In this document: one piece after another, positions 14,362 to 22,269 of the stretch | Position numbering within the stretch: the stretch's first letter is position 1 | How the letters are laid out: every line of letters starts with the position of its first letter | Assembly (NCBI GenBank): GCA_030612945.1 | Contig: JAUWMY010000001.1 | Coordinates: 1 to 35,602, forward strand | Direction of reading: 5' to 3' | Source: Desulfobacteraceae bacterium | GTDB lineage: Bacteria > Desulfobacterota > DSM-4660 > Desulfatiglandales > Desulfatiglandaceae | Length of the DNA: 35,602 bases | Made by a program: the position numbers and the translations under genes | Notes under the pieces: model-generated | What the model was told of the DNA's origin: nothing | The model's input: only the letters and a program-made list of their open reading frames with translations | Database searches by the model: none

Positions 14362-15892
14362 CGAACCTCCCGGCCAGTTCGGCCACGGTAAAGGCCCTCT
14401 GCATCAGGGTTCCCAATGTTGATTCATCCATGTCCTTGTAAAGATCCAGCAGACCGTCCCGGAATTCCCCCAGGGAGTTCACCGAGGCAAGGAGATCCTC
14501 CACAGGCTTCATGAGATCGTCTAAAGAGGCCTCTGACAGGGTTTTATCGCCCAGCGCGCCTAATGTTACGGCCGGAGACAGGTCTTCGCCGCCAGGGCCT
14601 GATTTGGCCGTCAGACGGCTATATTTTGCCGGTATCGCTACCTGCTGCCGCCCCACGACCGGCTCGTTTCCCTCCGGTTCGGGAATATTGAATTCCTGGC
14701 GCACAAACGAGACCGGCATCTCCACGTTATGCTCTAACAGGCCGGTTACCCACTCGGCTTTTTCCTTGAGATTCTCGGCCTCTTCCCAGATCGGTCTATA
14801 TCCTGGGATCGGCGTATCCCACCCGAAATTAAACCCCACAATGGGCCGGATGAGCTGATACCGGATTGTCGCGGCATCGGCCCTGGTATCGGCCTTGGCC
14901 AGATCGAGCCTGACCTCGTTGTGGGTTTTGCTCGCTGCGTAGCTGCCCTTGTCTCCAACCTCGGCCGTGAGGGTCTGGCCCAGGATTGCCTTGGACATTT
15001 CTTTATTGCCGAACTGGGCCAGGTTTTTATATAGGTCTCCGGACACGCTGCCCTTTGCGGCCTCGATAAACTCGATCTCCGTGGATTTGGAGATAATGCC
15101 TGCCGCATCCGACCCCAGCGAGGATATGGCCGTGATCAGGGCGTCCCTATCTTCGGGGGTACTCCCCGTATCGTATTTCCCGAGCCTGAGGGGCATCCCG
15201 TAGACTTCGCAGAACACAACCCAGTCCTTGATGGCATAGTTTTTGAAGAGAAACCACCAGGCGCAGACCCTGAGGATACCGGCCCTGGTGGGATGACCGC
15301 TTTTGCCGCCGTAACGATGAAGGAGGGTTTTCCATGCAGGGATCTCAATCCCCATCGGATCGTCGTCCGTCAGGAGGAGCGGGGTCCGCAATAAATAGCC
15401 CAGGCGATCGGTGAAGAGAAAGCGCTTCTGATCGATAAACGTAAAGCCTCTGGGCAGGGCCTGGCTTTCCGATACGTCCCAGTCGATCTCCAGGGCAGAG
15501 AAGCCTTTGCCCACGCCGTCCTGGAGGGCCACAAGGGTGTCCTCAAAATCGGTCATGTTGTCAAAAAACTCTTCCACGAATTCAGCGACCTGCACGTCGC
15601 GCCTGTCCTCGGACGCGGGCCGGACCTTGAATTCCACGTCCAGGACCGCGTTTTTTCTTTTCCCCACCTCACCAAACAGGTGCCCGTCTTTTTCCTCCAT
15701 CTGCTCAAAGAGCTGGGCCTGCCTCTGGACATTGCCCGCGTCCGCCTCCTTGAAGATGGTTGCGAGCCTCTCGGGCGTCAGGCCTGCCGCGACATATTCC
15801 CGCCAGGAATCCAGTACCGGGGCCGCGGCCAGCGGTCGTTTCTCAGGTTTTTTTTCGACCCGATACTGCCTGCTGAATTGATCTAAGATCAT
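14345..15892 (-). CDS. Portal protein (DUF935, Mu gp29-like, 515 aa)
   Basis: I prefer ATG 15892 (MILDQFSRQYRVEKKPEKRP), seven bases after GGAG; an ATG at 15898 sits against that site. The sequence has the DUF935 signature throughout: YVAAGLTPERLATIFKEADA, GEVGKRKNAVLDVEFKVRPA, GKGFSALEIDWDVS, RHGYGGKSG-like region, EVYGMPLRLGKYD and the helical C-terminal stem region ending RFDVIER. Portal rings sit at the unique head vertex and pass DNA. Length agrees with Mu gp29 (about 510). It overlaps the terminase gene by four bases or more, so the two are translationally coupled. Confidence 0.93.
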   Translation of the reverse strand: MILDQFSRQYRVEKKPEKRPLAAAPVLDSWREYVAAGLTPERLATIFKEADAGNVQRQAQLFEQMEEKDGHLFGEVGKRKNAVLDVEFKVRPASEDRRDVQVAEFVEEFFDNMTDFEDTLVALQDGVGKGFSALEIDWDVSESQALPRGFTFIDQKRFLFTDRLGYLLRTPLLLTDDDPMGIEIPAWKTLLHRYGGKSGHPTRAGILRVCAWWFLFKNYAIKDWVVFCEVYGMPLRLGKYDTGSTPEDRDALITAISSLGSDAAGIISKSTEIEFIEAAKGSVSGDLYKNLAQFGNKEMSKAILGQTLTAEVGDKGSYAASKTHNEVRLDLAKADTRADAATIRYQLIRPIVGFNFGWDTPIPGYRPIWEEAENLKEKAEWVTGLLEHNVEMPVSFVRQEFNIPEPEGNEPVVGRQQVAIPAKYSRLTAKSGPGGEDLSPAVTLGALGDKTLSEASLDDLMKPVEDLLASVNSLGEFRDGLLDLYKDMDESTLGTLMQRAFTVAELAGRFDVIER

Positions 15893-17436
15893 CCCCATGC
15901 TCCTTTTGCCGCTAACCGGCGTTTGACAAGACTCTCGTATTCTGCTTTGCCGCTGCCCATCGTTTTTAATAACGCCACCGCCCCCTCCAGCGCATCGGCC
16001 CCGTCATCGGGAAAGGTTGGCTGATCGAGATAAAGGAGCTGCTCCACAACCTTATCCTGGTCGCTGTCGCCCTTGGAAAACCTGAGACGACCATGCTCCA
16101 CCAGGTGACTGAGGCTGGCCACGATCCGGGCCTCTTTGTTTGTGCTGTGGTTTATGGATTGCACTGGCAAATAATATCCGTGCCGTTTTGCGGCCTCATC
16201 TATTACCGCCTGCAGGAAATCCTTGAGCGCGTTATCCTCGGCCCCCATCCTGATCCAGCCGATCTCATCATGCTGTCGATAGCAGGCGTCCATCATGGTG
16301 GCCGGGGATGCTTTTTTTACCCAGCAATGGAGCACATAATAAATCATGGCCTGCCGGTCTAAGCCCACCGCCACCAGTCCCTTATCGTCCCCGGTCTCTT
16401 TGCTGGATGGATCTAAAAATGAAATCTTTGTGAGTTCCACGTCCTTGATCTCATCCTCGTGGTAATAACGGATCCACTCTTCCCTGAAGGCGCTTTCTTC
16501 ATCCGTGGGATTGTTTTGCTTTTCCTTGTTAAAGGCCACCGAGCCCATGATCTTTTTTTGCTTCAGGAGCTTTTCGATTGGGTGCGCCGCGGGCCAGAGG
16601 GATGTGCCGTCTTCCTGGATGGCCCTGTAGATACGGCTTATCCAGTGGTTATAAGGCTCTTCCTCGCCTCGTATGATGATATTGAGGGCCGCCCTTTTGG
16701 CCAGTATTGTGCCAATGAGAAAAAGGTTGCCCGTCGATGCGATGCCCGGATATACCGTTTCCTTGATCCATTTCAAAAGGCCCTTGACTATGCGCGGATT
16801 TTTGACATTCTGGTCATTTTCCAGGTCGTCGAAAATAACTAAGTCGGGCCTGTATTGTTTATGCTTGAGTCCCCGGATGCGTTGACCCCGGCCACGGGCA
16901 AGGACACGCACATCATTTTTTGTCACAAAACCATAAACAGACCAGTCCACCTCGGCCAGATGCCCGAAATCCTGGCGAAGACGCTGATTCATTGCCAATT
17001 CCAAAAGCAGGTACCCCACCAGGTCCCCGGCCAGATCCTCTGTGTCAGAGCCCAGGATGACAAAGTGCCTGAGTTCATGACATATCTGGTGAATCACATA
17101 GCCGAAGCTGGTAATAGTGCTCTTTGCAAATTCCCGTGGGGCCGCAACCACAACCGGGACCATAACGTCCGCCGGGTCATTCGGGTCGGGCCGGGTGTCC
17201 AGATCCTCGATCAGGTCATGGTGAAAGGGCGCCTCCTCGGCGTAGAAATAATGGGGCAGGTAGGTGCGGAAAAAATAGAAGTGATCGTACTTAGACCGCT
17301 CGACCCGTTTTTTTTGTTCCTCCGGCTCATCAGAAAAAGGCAATACTTCGGCCGTCAAAGCGGCAAGGACATTGTTGTATCTCTTTTTGAATTCCGCCTT
17401 AGTCAGCTTCTGCTTTATGGTAATCTTTTTTGCCAT
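15889..17436 (-). CDS. Terminase large subunit (Mu gp28-like, 515 aa)
   Basis: ATG 17436 follows GGAG. The ATPase half has a divergent Walker A at residues 98-107 (AAPREFAKST) and Walker B at 198-206 (DLVIFDDLE), with GTILAKRAALN as coupling region. The nuclease half has the expected acidic positions: FLDPSSKE at about 347 and DDGADALEGA near 487. Such proteins package DNA by a headful mechanism in Mu, starting from a pac site near the phage end. Length is normal. The gene follows the small subunit after a 160-bp composite repeat. Confidence 0.93.
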   Translation of the reverse strand: MAKKITIKQKLTKAEFKKRYNNVLAALTAEVLPFSDEPEEQKKRVERSKYDHFYFFRTYLPHYFYAEEAPFHHDLIEDLDTRPDPNDPADVMVPVVVAAPREFAKSTITSFGYVIHQICHELRHFVILGSDTEDLAGDLVGYLLLELAMNQRLRQDFGHLAEVDWSVYGFVTKNDVRVLARGRGQRIRGLKHKQYRPDLVIFDDLENDQNVKNPRIVKGLLKWIKETVYPGIASTGNLFLIGTILAKRAALNIIIRGEEEPYNHWISRIYRAIQEDGTSLWPAAHPIEKLLKQKKIMGSVAFNKEKQNNPTDEESAFREEWIRYYHEDEIKDVELTKISFLDPSSKETGDDKGLVAVGLDRQAMIYYVLHCWVKKASPATMMDACYRQHDEIGWIRMGAEDNALKDFLQAVIDEAAKRHGYYLPVQSINHSTNKEARIVASLSHLVEHGRLRFSKGDSDQDKVVEQLLYLDQPTFPDDGADALEGAVALLKTMGSGKAEYESLVKRRLAAKGAWG

Positions 17437-17449
17437 ATTCTCCGTTTAT

Positions 17450-17597
17450 GATTGACTATTTTCGATTGTCTATTGACTATTGGATGAACGCTACGCTCCT
17501 GTTTTGACAAAAGCCTCGATGCAGATCAGCGGCCTCCGGCTCGGAGAGAGCGTTCCCTTGATAATAGTCAATAGTCAGTAGTCAATATTCAATTCTT
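17450..17597. repeat. Symmetrical composite repeat (longest copy)
   Basis: Left arm ATTGACTATTTTCGATTGTC and TATTGACTATTGG, core TGAACGCTACGCTCC ... CTCGATGCAGATCAGCGG with an extra CCTCCGGCTCGGAG hairpin, then GAGCGTTCCCTTGA and right-arm heptamers AATAGTCAATAGTCAGTAGTC. It ends against the TGA of the terminase small subunit gene. Confidence 0.9.
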
Positions 17598-18041
17598 TCA
17601 GCCATTCGCTTCCAGCCACTCAAAAAATCCCTGTATATACTTACTGATCCTCTGGAGCTCATTAGTATCCTTGAGATTTGCCCTGAGATATTTCCCGAAA
17701 CGCTCCATAACTTCTACACTGACGGCACGCAGGTCATAGGCGCTTTTCTCTATCCGGTCTATGGTGGCCGAGATCTTGGATATTTCGTCCGCATCGGCCG
17801 CCGTAAATGTCTTTCCCTCGAACTCGCCTATCTTCTCCTCCAACCTCTGGCGGAGTATGTCGGCAACGTTCCTACGGCTGGCCAGATGAGCCCGTTTCCT
17901 GGTCCCCCAGTCCCCGTAGTTTTTCCACTGGTACAGGGACTTGGCGCTCACCGGCAGGATCTGGCTGATCCTCTCGATACTATGCCCGCCCTGCACATAG
18001 AGCCGTTCGGCCTGATCGTAATAAAGCTCTCGCTTGCTCAC
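17598..18041 (-). CDS. Terminase small subunit candidate (DUF1804 / Mu gp27-like, 147 aa)
   Basis: The frame starts at GTG 18041, overlapping the previous stop as GTGA. The N-terminus (MSKRELYYDQAERLYVQGGH, then SIERISQILPVSAKSLYQWK) is a helix-turn-helix of the terminase-small-subunit kind, with LPVSAKSLYQWKNYGDW as recognition helix and the WGTRKRA motif after it. The remainder is a coiled-coil oligomerisation region (ADILRQRLEEKIGEFEGKTF, then EISKISATIDRIEKSAYDLR). This matches DUF1804 proteins upstream of the large terminase in Mu-like phages. It should recognise the packaging start site. Confidence 0.85.
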   Translation of the reverse strand: MSKRELYYDQAERLYVQGGHSIERISQILPVSAKSLYQWKNYGDWGTRKRAHLASRRNVADILRQRLEEKIGEFEGKTFTAADADEISKISATIDRIEKSAYDLRAVSVEVMERFGKYLRANLKDTNELQRISKYIQGFFEWLEANG

Positions 18042-18277
18042 AGTCCGACCTCTGCCCGGAGATCTTTAATTCGTTTGCCCAGGGTTTTCCATTCATCACA
18101 CAGCTTTTTCAACTCGTTAGCCGCCTGAAGGACCGCATCCGGGTCCACACTCTCTATGCCGTCCGACGGATACGAGTAATAGTTCAAATCCTTGACGCAT
18201 CGATCGATCTTGATCTCGATCTGATCCCGTTCCCGCTCCTTACGCGTCATGACCCCTAACATCCTGTCTCTGTCCAT
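18038..18277 (-). CDS. Small coiled-coil protein before the terminase (79 aa)
   Basis: ATG 18277 has GAGGAG upstream. The product is charged and mostly helical (ERERDQIEIKIDRCVKDLNY, then ANELKKLCDEWKTLGKRIKD). It overlaps the terminase small subunit by four bases. Mu-like phages often carry a similarly placed small gene (Mu gp25/gp26 region), with unknown role. I see no motif that allows a function. Confidence 0.7.
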   Translation of the reverse strand: MDRDRMLGVMTRKERERDQIEIKIDRCVKDLNYYSYPSDGIESVDPDAVLQAANELKKLCDEWKTLGKRIKDLRAEVGL

Positions 18278-18287
18278 GTGATGCTCC

Positions 18288-18662
18288 TCATAATATTTTT
18301 ACGATTATCCACCTGAGGGCAAGATCGAAAATAAGCAATGCCACTGCCGCGCCCCCGGCGAAATAGGCTATGCGGCGATCTGTCGAACGCATCCTCGTAT
18401 CAAGTTGGGTATTTTTGATGTCCCAATTGTCTTCAACCTTGCAGATATCTTCACGAACTTCACGGTTGATCCGTTTTTGCTCGGCAATACTCATCCGTGT
18501 GACCGTGTCAAGCCTCGTGATCTTGGCTCCGGTCTCACGGTACTCCTTGAAGATATCGATCAGCGCCTTTTCCTGACGCTCCTGTACCGCATGTATCCCG
18601 GAGAGGGCTTCGTCTAACCTGGCGAACTGTTCACCCAGGATTTTAGCTTCTTCTCCAGGCAT
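18288..18662 (-). CDS. Coiled-coil protein with a C-terminal membrane anchor (124 aa)
   Basis: ATG 18662 follows AGGGGAG. Residues 1-90 form heptad-like helices (EEAKILGEQFARLDEALSGI, then KRINREVREDICKVEDNW). Residues 100-120 (YFAGGAAVALLIFDLALRWI) are a single transmembrane helix, followed by IVKIL. This topology, cytoplasmic coiled coil and C-terminal anchor, occurs in Mu-like phages next to lysis genes, where it may be a holin-like or pinholin accessory protein. The function is not established. Confidence 0.68.
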   Translation of the reverse strand: MPGEEAKILGEQFARLDEALSGIHAVQERQEKALIDIFKEYRETGAKITRLDTVTRMSIAEQKRINREVREDICKVEDNWDIKNTQLDTRMRSTDRRIAYFAGGAAVALLIFDLALRWIIVKIL

Positions 18663-18693
18663 TTTTAAAGCTCCCCTTTTGATTGATTATTTT

Positions 18694-19176
18694 CTAAGCC
18701 GTCACTTCCTTGGCCGCCGCCATAATCCGCCGCAACTCCCCAACCCCGTCCAACGCACCATCGAGGAAAAGAACCAGGCCTTTTTTAACCTTCTCTACGT
18801 CTTCCGTGGTCTCGATATCTATCTGTATGAGCCCCTTCAGGAGATGAACCGAGCTGGTAATCACGGCGTTATATTCCTCGTACCTGGTGCGGAATTGGGG
18901 CGAGTCCTCGATATATGTGATCATCACGCCTACCATCTCCGCAACATCGGTGGCCTCCAGCATACCCTTTGCCGTCTCGATGGCCGTCTCGGTCCGCTCC
19001 AGAACCACGTCCGGCTCTCCCTTGAGGCAGAAAAAAGCCAGGTTAAATCCGGCCTCCGAATAAAGCAGGGCCTGCACCCCCGGATCTTGCACCGGCTTGA
19101 CCGTCACGCAGCCCACAGCCATAAAAAGCGCCAGGGCCAAAATTGCCACGAATGCCCTTTGGATATTATGTCTCAT
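18694..19176 (-). CDS. Predicted lipoprotein in the lysis region (160 aa)
   Basis: I chose ATG 19176, behind a GGGGGG run, over an upstream in-frame start at 19212. The N-terminus is MRHNIQRAFVAILALALFMA followed by VGC, a signal peptide with a lipobox (MAVGC, cysteine at about residue 23). The mature part is helical (VVLERTETAIETAKGMLEAT and onward to MAAAKEVTA). Lipoproteins in phage lysis cassettes are often outer-membrane spanins, but this one is larger than Rz1 and has no proline-rich stretch, so it could instead be a superinfection-exclusion or host-conversion lipoprotein. Confidence 0.7.
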   Translation of the reverse strand: MRHNIQRAFVAILALALFMAVGCVTVKPVQDPGVQALLYSEAGFNLAFFCLKGEPDVVLERTETAIETAKGMLEATDVAEMVGVMITYIEDSPQFRTRYEEYNAVITSSVHLLKGLIQIDIETTEDVEKVKKGLVLFLDGALDGVGELRRIMAAAKEVTA

Positions 19177-19198
19177 AACTTCCCCCCTTTTTCCGAAT

Positions 19199-19621
19199 TT
19201 ACTCCGGAACAACGTTCAAGGTGGCCTTGAAGTTTATAACGCCTGCAGGCGACTCAAAATCAATCAGGGCCGATACCTCGTTCGAATGTATGCTCTCATT
19301 ACCCTGGTCATCCAGGGCGGTTGCCACGAAATACCATGTCACGGTCTGGCCGTCCGGACTTGTGAGCACGCCATCAACCTCATACTCGGTCTGCTCTGTG
19401 GTATAGGTCAGCTCAACGAGCATGTCGGCATCATGGTCATAAACACCTGACGTCATGGATTTATAGATTCTGAATTTATCCACACCCTGGCCAACCGGAT
19501 CCACATACTCCCAGCCAAAAGTTATTGTTTTGTCCCCCGCAAAACACGGCGCAGCCATAACCAGCGCCGCCAGGGCAGCTAAGATGCTCAGCGCAATAAA
19601 GTTTTTCTTGAAAATTCTCAT
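19199..19621 (-). CDS. Secreted Fn3-like protein (140 aa)
   Basis: The ATG overlaps the preceding stop (ATGA). A clear signal peptide (FKKNFIALSILAALAALVMA then APCFA) is followed by a single fibronectin-type-III-like domain: TITFGWEYVDPVGQGVDKFR, then QTVTWYFVATALDDQGNESIHSNEVSA, with the typical W, Y and final S-N-E-V. This family is common in Desulfobacterota and their phages. As an exported single domain, it may act on the cell surface during lysis or modify the lysogen surface. Not a virion tail protein by position. Confidence 0.7.
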   Translation of the reverse strand: MRIFKKNFIALSILAALAALVMAAPCFAGDKTITFGWEYVDPVGQGVDKFRIYKSMTSGVYDHDADMLVELTYTTEQTEYEVDGVLTSPDGQTVTWYFVATALDDQGNESIHSNEVSALIDFESPAGVINFKATLNVVPE

Positions 19622-20046
19622 CGTTTTTTTCCTCCGTATTTGCGTAATTTAAATTTTGTTATACATTCATGTTTTTCTTTGCGATGCATGTTCCAGGCCC
19701 CGAAGGCAAAACATCTGACAACGGAATACATCAGCGCGTATCTCCACCGCTTGACCTTGAGCGCCTTCATTCCTTCAAGGAAAATCTTATCACTTTTTTT
19801 TCGATCAAAACACGCCGACCAGTAACACCAGTCATGGATAACGGCGGCCTTGCCGTACATCCCTTGCGGTGGCAGGATATTCCAAAAAAGCCGCGGGATA
19901 CTGGCAAAATCAGTGACGAAGCCCAGGGGCGCCCTGATAATGTTTTTGCTTGGATAGCTCCCCACGTGATACTCAAAAGACTCAAGCAGTTGCCATTTAT
20001 TTACTCCGATAAGATCCACCTGCAATGGTTTAGTAAACTGACTCAT
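19618..20046 (-). CDS. DUF1353 family protein (142 aa)
   Basis: I chose ATG 20046 (MSQFTKPLQVDLIGVNKWQLLE); an earlier in-frame start lies at 20067. The conserved DUF1353 pattern is present: IIRAPLGFVTDFASIPRLFW followed by GKAAVIHDWCYW, with the F-TD-AS-P and H-D-W residues. DUF1353 proteins occur in phages near tail or lysis genes; some are proposed to be associated with peptidoglycan or capsule attachment but no activity is firmly known. Placement beside an M15 peptidase supports a cell-envelope role. Confidence 0.85.
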   Translation of the reverse strand: MSQFTKPLQVDLIGVNKWQLLESFEYHVGSYPSKNIIRAPLGFVTDFASIPRLFWNILPPQGMYGKAAVIHDWCYWSACFDRKKSDKIFLEGMKALKVKRWRYALMYSVVRCFAFGAWNMHRKEKHECITKFKLRKYGGKKR

Positions 20047-20057
20047 TATGCCCTCTC

Positions 20058-20157
20058 GGGGGTTCACGGTTCAGGGTTCAAGGTTCAAGGTTAAAAAAGC
20101 AGCGGAGCGTTCGCTAAATAATAGTCAATATTCAATAGTCAATCGTCAATTCTTTCA
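20058..20157. repeat. GGTTCAA heptamers plus AATAGTC heptamers
   Basis: GGTTCAA-type units (20061-20092) are followed by a fragment of the composite core (AGCAGCGGAGCGTTCGCT, 20099-20116) and AATAGTC/AATATTC units (20120-20153) that end against the stop of the endolysin gene. Confidence 0.88.
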
Positions 20158-20502
20158 GTAGATCCAAATCACCCTCGCATCCTTCTGCCGGTCAATATCC
20201 AGATGCACAAAATCCTTCCCAACCCCGATCCGGTGAAACCCCAGCCGGATCGCGGCCCCGATAACCCGGTACCTGAGACGCGACCTGTCAACCCCGATAT
20301 CCACGGCCAGCCCTCTTAAGTGGCTCGATGTCTCAGATCCGCCCACCTTACGATTATGCTTCTCACATCTATACCCGGATGTAATAACGAGCTTTTCCCC
20401 GGCCCGTTCCTCAATATGCCATACCAGCCGCTCCAACCGGATATCGATCCAGTTCTGTCCACAGCAAGGACACTCAAAACGTTTATCCGGTTCATATTCC
20501 AT
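20155..20502 (-). CDS. Endolysin, peptidase M15 (VanY/M15A-type, 115 aa)
   Basis: The zinc peptidase signature is clear: SSHLRGLAVDI (His61 and Asp68) and DFVHLDI (His100), with KLVITSGYRCEKHNRKVGG before it. The fold is complete in 115 residues. It also has an N-terminal ECPCCGQ knuckle. Such enzymes cut peptide crosslinks in peptidoglycan for host lysis. It is the first gene after the early terminator, as in Mu, where the lysis gene starts the late operon. The ribosome site is weak. No signal peptide is present, so a holin or holin-like helper is expected. Confidence 0.88.
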   Translation of the reverse strand: MEYEPDKRFECPCCGQNWIDIRLERLVWHIEERAGEKLVITSGYRCEKHNRKVGGSETSSHLRGLAVDIGVDRSRLRYRVIGAAIRLGFHRIGVGKDFVHLDIDRQKDARVIWIY

Positions 20503-20582
20503 TTTCAGTTAAGTGATACAAAAAACCAGCAATTCAAATAATGTGAATAAAATAACATAGTTACACTTTTCGTTAGGCACAA

Positions 20583-20632
20583 AAAAGCCCGGCCATTCGC
20601 TGTGAAACATTAGCACGCGATTGACCGGGCCT
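20583..20632 (-). terminator. Intrinsic terminator of the early operon
   Basis: On the minus strand an imperfect stem (GGCCCGGTCAATCGCG with CGCGAATGGCCGGGC, two mismatches) is followed by TTTTTT. It separates the last early gene (20701-20916) from the first late gene (20155-20502). Confidence 0.88.
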
Positions 20633-20635
20633 TAT

Positions 20636-20697
20636 TTATTGACTATTTTCGATTGACTATTGACTATTAAAAAAACAATAACCAATAGTCAATTTTT
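20636..20697. repeat. ATTGACT heptamers in both orientations
   Basis: ATTGACTATTTTCGATTGAC, TATTGACTATTAAAAAAACA and ATAACCAATAGTCAATTTTT form a palindromic pair of arms without the hairpin core. It lies between the terminator and the stop of the 71-residue gene. Confidence 0.85.
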
Positions 20698-20700
20698 TAC

Positions 20701-20916
20701 TTACCTCTTCTGGCCGAGAATGTCAACATATTTTCCTTTCCGGAACTCCGTGATATCCTTGAGATTTAAATACAACCCGGAAATTATCCAGGTCGCGTCC
20801 CCGATTAGCCTAAGGGATTTTCCGATTTCCTTTTCCATGCCTTCCAGGAGCTCTTTTATCTTATCGCTCCGTTCCGGTATATAGCCGGTTTCAAGTCGGT
20901 GTATTTTAGCTGTCAT
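20701..20916 (-). CDS. Small helical protein, last gene of the early operon (71 aa)
   Basis: ATG 20916 follows AAAGGAGG. The protein (MTAKIHRLETGYIPERSDKI, then helices KELLEGMEKEIGKSLRLIG) ends in a basic GQKR tail. It is one base from the end of the Bro-N gene and thus in one transcript. I do not recognise a family. Position next to the early/late switch allows a regulatory role, which is only a suggestion. Confidence 0.68.
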   Translation of the reverse strand: MTAKIHRLETGYIPERSDKIKELLEGMEKEIGKSLRLIGDATWIISGLYLNLKDITEFRKGKYVDILGQKR

Positions 20917-20917
20917 A

Positions 20918-21799
20918 TTACACCTCCTTTGGGTTTACGATTGATACCGGAGCCATAGGCAACGGGCTGAATGATAAAGCCCCTGGCAATTCTTTAAAAA
21001 ATCGTTTCTTTCTTTCACTCCCTATCACGGGTTTAAATTTAATGCCTGAGCCCCTAAGATCTTTTTCTATCCTTTTCACCTGATCAACCGAGACCCCGCA
21101 GGCGGCCGCAACCTCTTTTTGGGTCAGGCCCAAAGTCCTGAAACGGCAGTGTTTTATTAACCTCTCCATCGAAATATCATACATATCGCATATCTCGAAA
21201 AAGATAAGTCCCTGCTTAAAGCCCAGTTCCCTGGCCTCATTTCGGATCTCTTCAGGCATTTTATAGACCGCTCCATTTGAGTGCTTAATTTCTCCGAATT
21301 GGCATATCGCTTCTTCTACCTTGTCAAGCGCTTCCAAATCTCGCCTACCATTATTCCAATATGCCATATAAAATAGCCACATTGCATCATTATTGAACAC
21401 GGCATTTCTGTTTTCATGGCTTATTTTCAATAATTTCATATCTTTGGAGAAATAGCTCCCAGTAGTCATAACCTCATAAAGCACATCCTCTGCCCAGTTG
21501 CGAAATTCCCTTGCACGTTGACCTTGGGATCTCATCGAAAACCTTATCATTCCGCGAGCAGTGAGATATGTCCTTTTTCTTGCCTGTTTGTCTCCGACCT
21601 GGTGTTCGGTAATCGAACGGCAGTGTTTTTCCTCAACGATTTCATGTGATTCCTTAAGGTCATGAAGTGTTCTCCTGGGCTGTTTATTGCCAATAGCCTC
21701 ACCGACTTGTTGCAAACTTACAATCCGTTCGGCTTCCCTTTCAATAATAGAAAGAGGATACTCCTTGCCGTGCGCCTCAAATTTTACCACGTTTCCCAT
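20918..21799 (-). CDS. Bro-N / HTH protein, possible late regulator or antirepressor (293 aa)
   Basis: ATG 21799 has GGAGG upstream. Residues 1-120 are Bro-N-like: YPLSIIEREAERIVSLQQVG, then GNKQPRRTLHDLKESHEI, KQARKRTYLTARGMIRFSMR and QRAREFRNWAEDVLYEVMT. Residues 215-260 form a helix-turn-helix (LGLTQKEVAAACGVSVDQVK). Phage Bro-N proteins act as antirepressors or DNA-binding regulators. This gene sits at the end of the early operon, before the terminator, where Mu has Mor (and C later). No Mor/C homologue is visible in the window, so the gene may take that role. That is inference. Confidence 0.82.
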   Translation of the reverse strand: MGNVVKFEAHGKEYPLSIIEREAERIVSLQQVGEAIGNKQPRRTLHDLKESHEIVEEKHCRSITEHQVGDKQARKRTYLTARGMIRFSMRSQGQRAREFRNWAEDVLYEVMTTGSYFSKDMKLLKISHENRNAVFNNDAMWLFYMAYWNNGRRDLEALDKVEEAICQFGEIKHSNGAVYKMPEEIRNEARELGFKQGLIFFEICDMYDISMERLIKHCRFRTLGLTQKEVAAACGVSVDQVKRIEKDLRGSGIKFKPVIGSERKKRFFKELPGALSFSPLPMAPVSIVNPKEV

Positions 21800-21802
21800 A
21801 AC

Positions 21803-22021
21803 TTACCTCCATTTTATCTTAGCCGTTTCCCTTATGGCCCCCACAAACAAAAATCCCCGAGAGTCTGCTACGGCCAAAATGGCAGCCGCCCACGCCTCGC
21901 GGTTAGTGGGGACCTCGGGGAAACTTATATTAGCAATAAAAAAGCCACCAGACGGGGCGGATACCGCCATTTTGTTATAGCGTCCCCATAATAAGCATAT
22001 CCATTTTATCTTGTCAAGCAT
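21803..22021 (-). CDS. Hypothetical early protein (72 aa)
   Basis: I chose ATG 22021 (MLDKIKWICLLWGRYNKMAV), nine bases after AGGA. The second half is beta/Ala rich (PEVPTNREAWAAAILAVADS). It overlaps nothing and is three bases from the Bro-N gene. No domain recognised. A hydrophobic patch at the N-terminus is too short for a clear membrane segment. Confidence 0.58.
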   Translation of the reverse strand: MLDKIKWICLLWGRYNKMAVSAPSGGFFIANISFPEVPTNREAWAAAILAVADSRGFLFVGAIRETAKIKWR

Positions 22022-22026
22022 TTTTT

Positions 22027-22269
22027 TCAATCCTTCAAGCCTTCGATCACAACTTCCCCGTCCGTATTATAGACCGTGCCCCGATTAATCTGGATAACCG
22101 GCCGGATCTTATCTTTCATCTGCTTCTCCAGCAAGGCAATTCGATCATTCACCGAATCATCCACACCCGCACGCCAGTCCCACAAAATGACAGCCAAAGC
22201 CAATATCAAGGCAAAACCCAGAAATATAACTCCAGCATCAAAAAACCCTTTTTTACCCCTATTTCCCAT
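22027..22269 (-). CDS. Small membrane protein with periplasmic helix (80 aa)
   Basis: I chose ATG 22269 (MGNRGKKGFFDAGVIFLGFA), which overlaps the 3' end of the upstream gene by 11 bases. One transmembrane helix (GVIFLGFALILALAVILW, about 13-30) is followed by a helical acidic segment (DRIALLEKQMKDKI) and a beta-like tail (INRGTVYNTDGEVVIEGLKD). Topology suggests an N-in/C-out protein. Role in superinfection exclusion or membrane inhibition of the host is possible but not shown. Confidence 0.62.
   Translation of the reverse strand: MGNRGKKGFFDAGVIFLGFALILALAVILWDWRAGVDDSVNDRIALLEKQMKDKIRPVIQINRGTVYNTDGEVVIEGLKD

Noticed and set aside
20636..20697. TTGACT boxes of the heptamer arms as promoters
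   Set aside because: TTGACT occurs many times because of the heptamer, but none of the copies has a good -10 at 16-18 bp, and they occur in both orientations.
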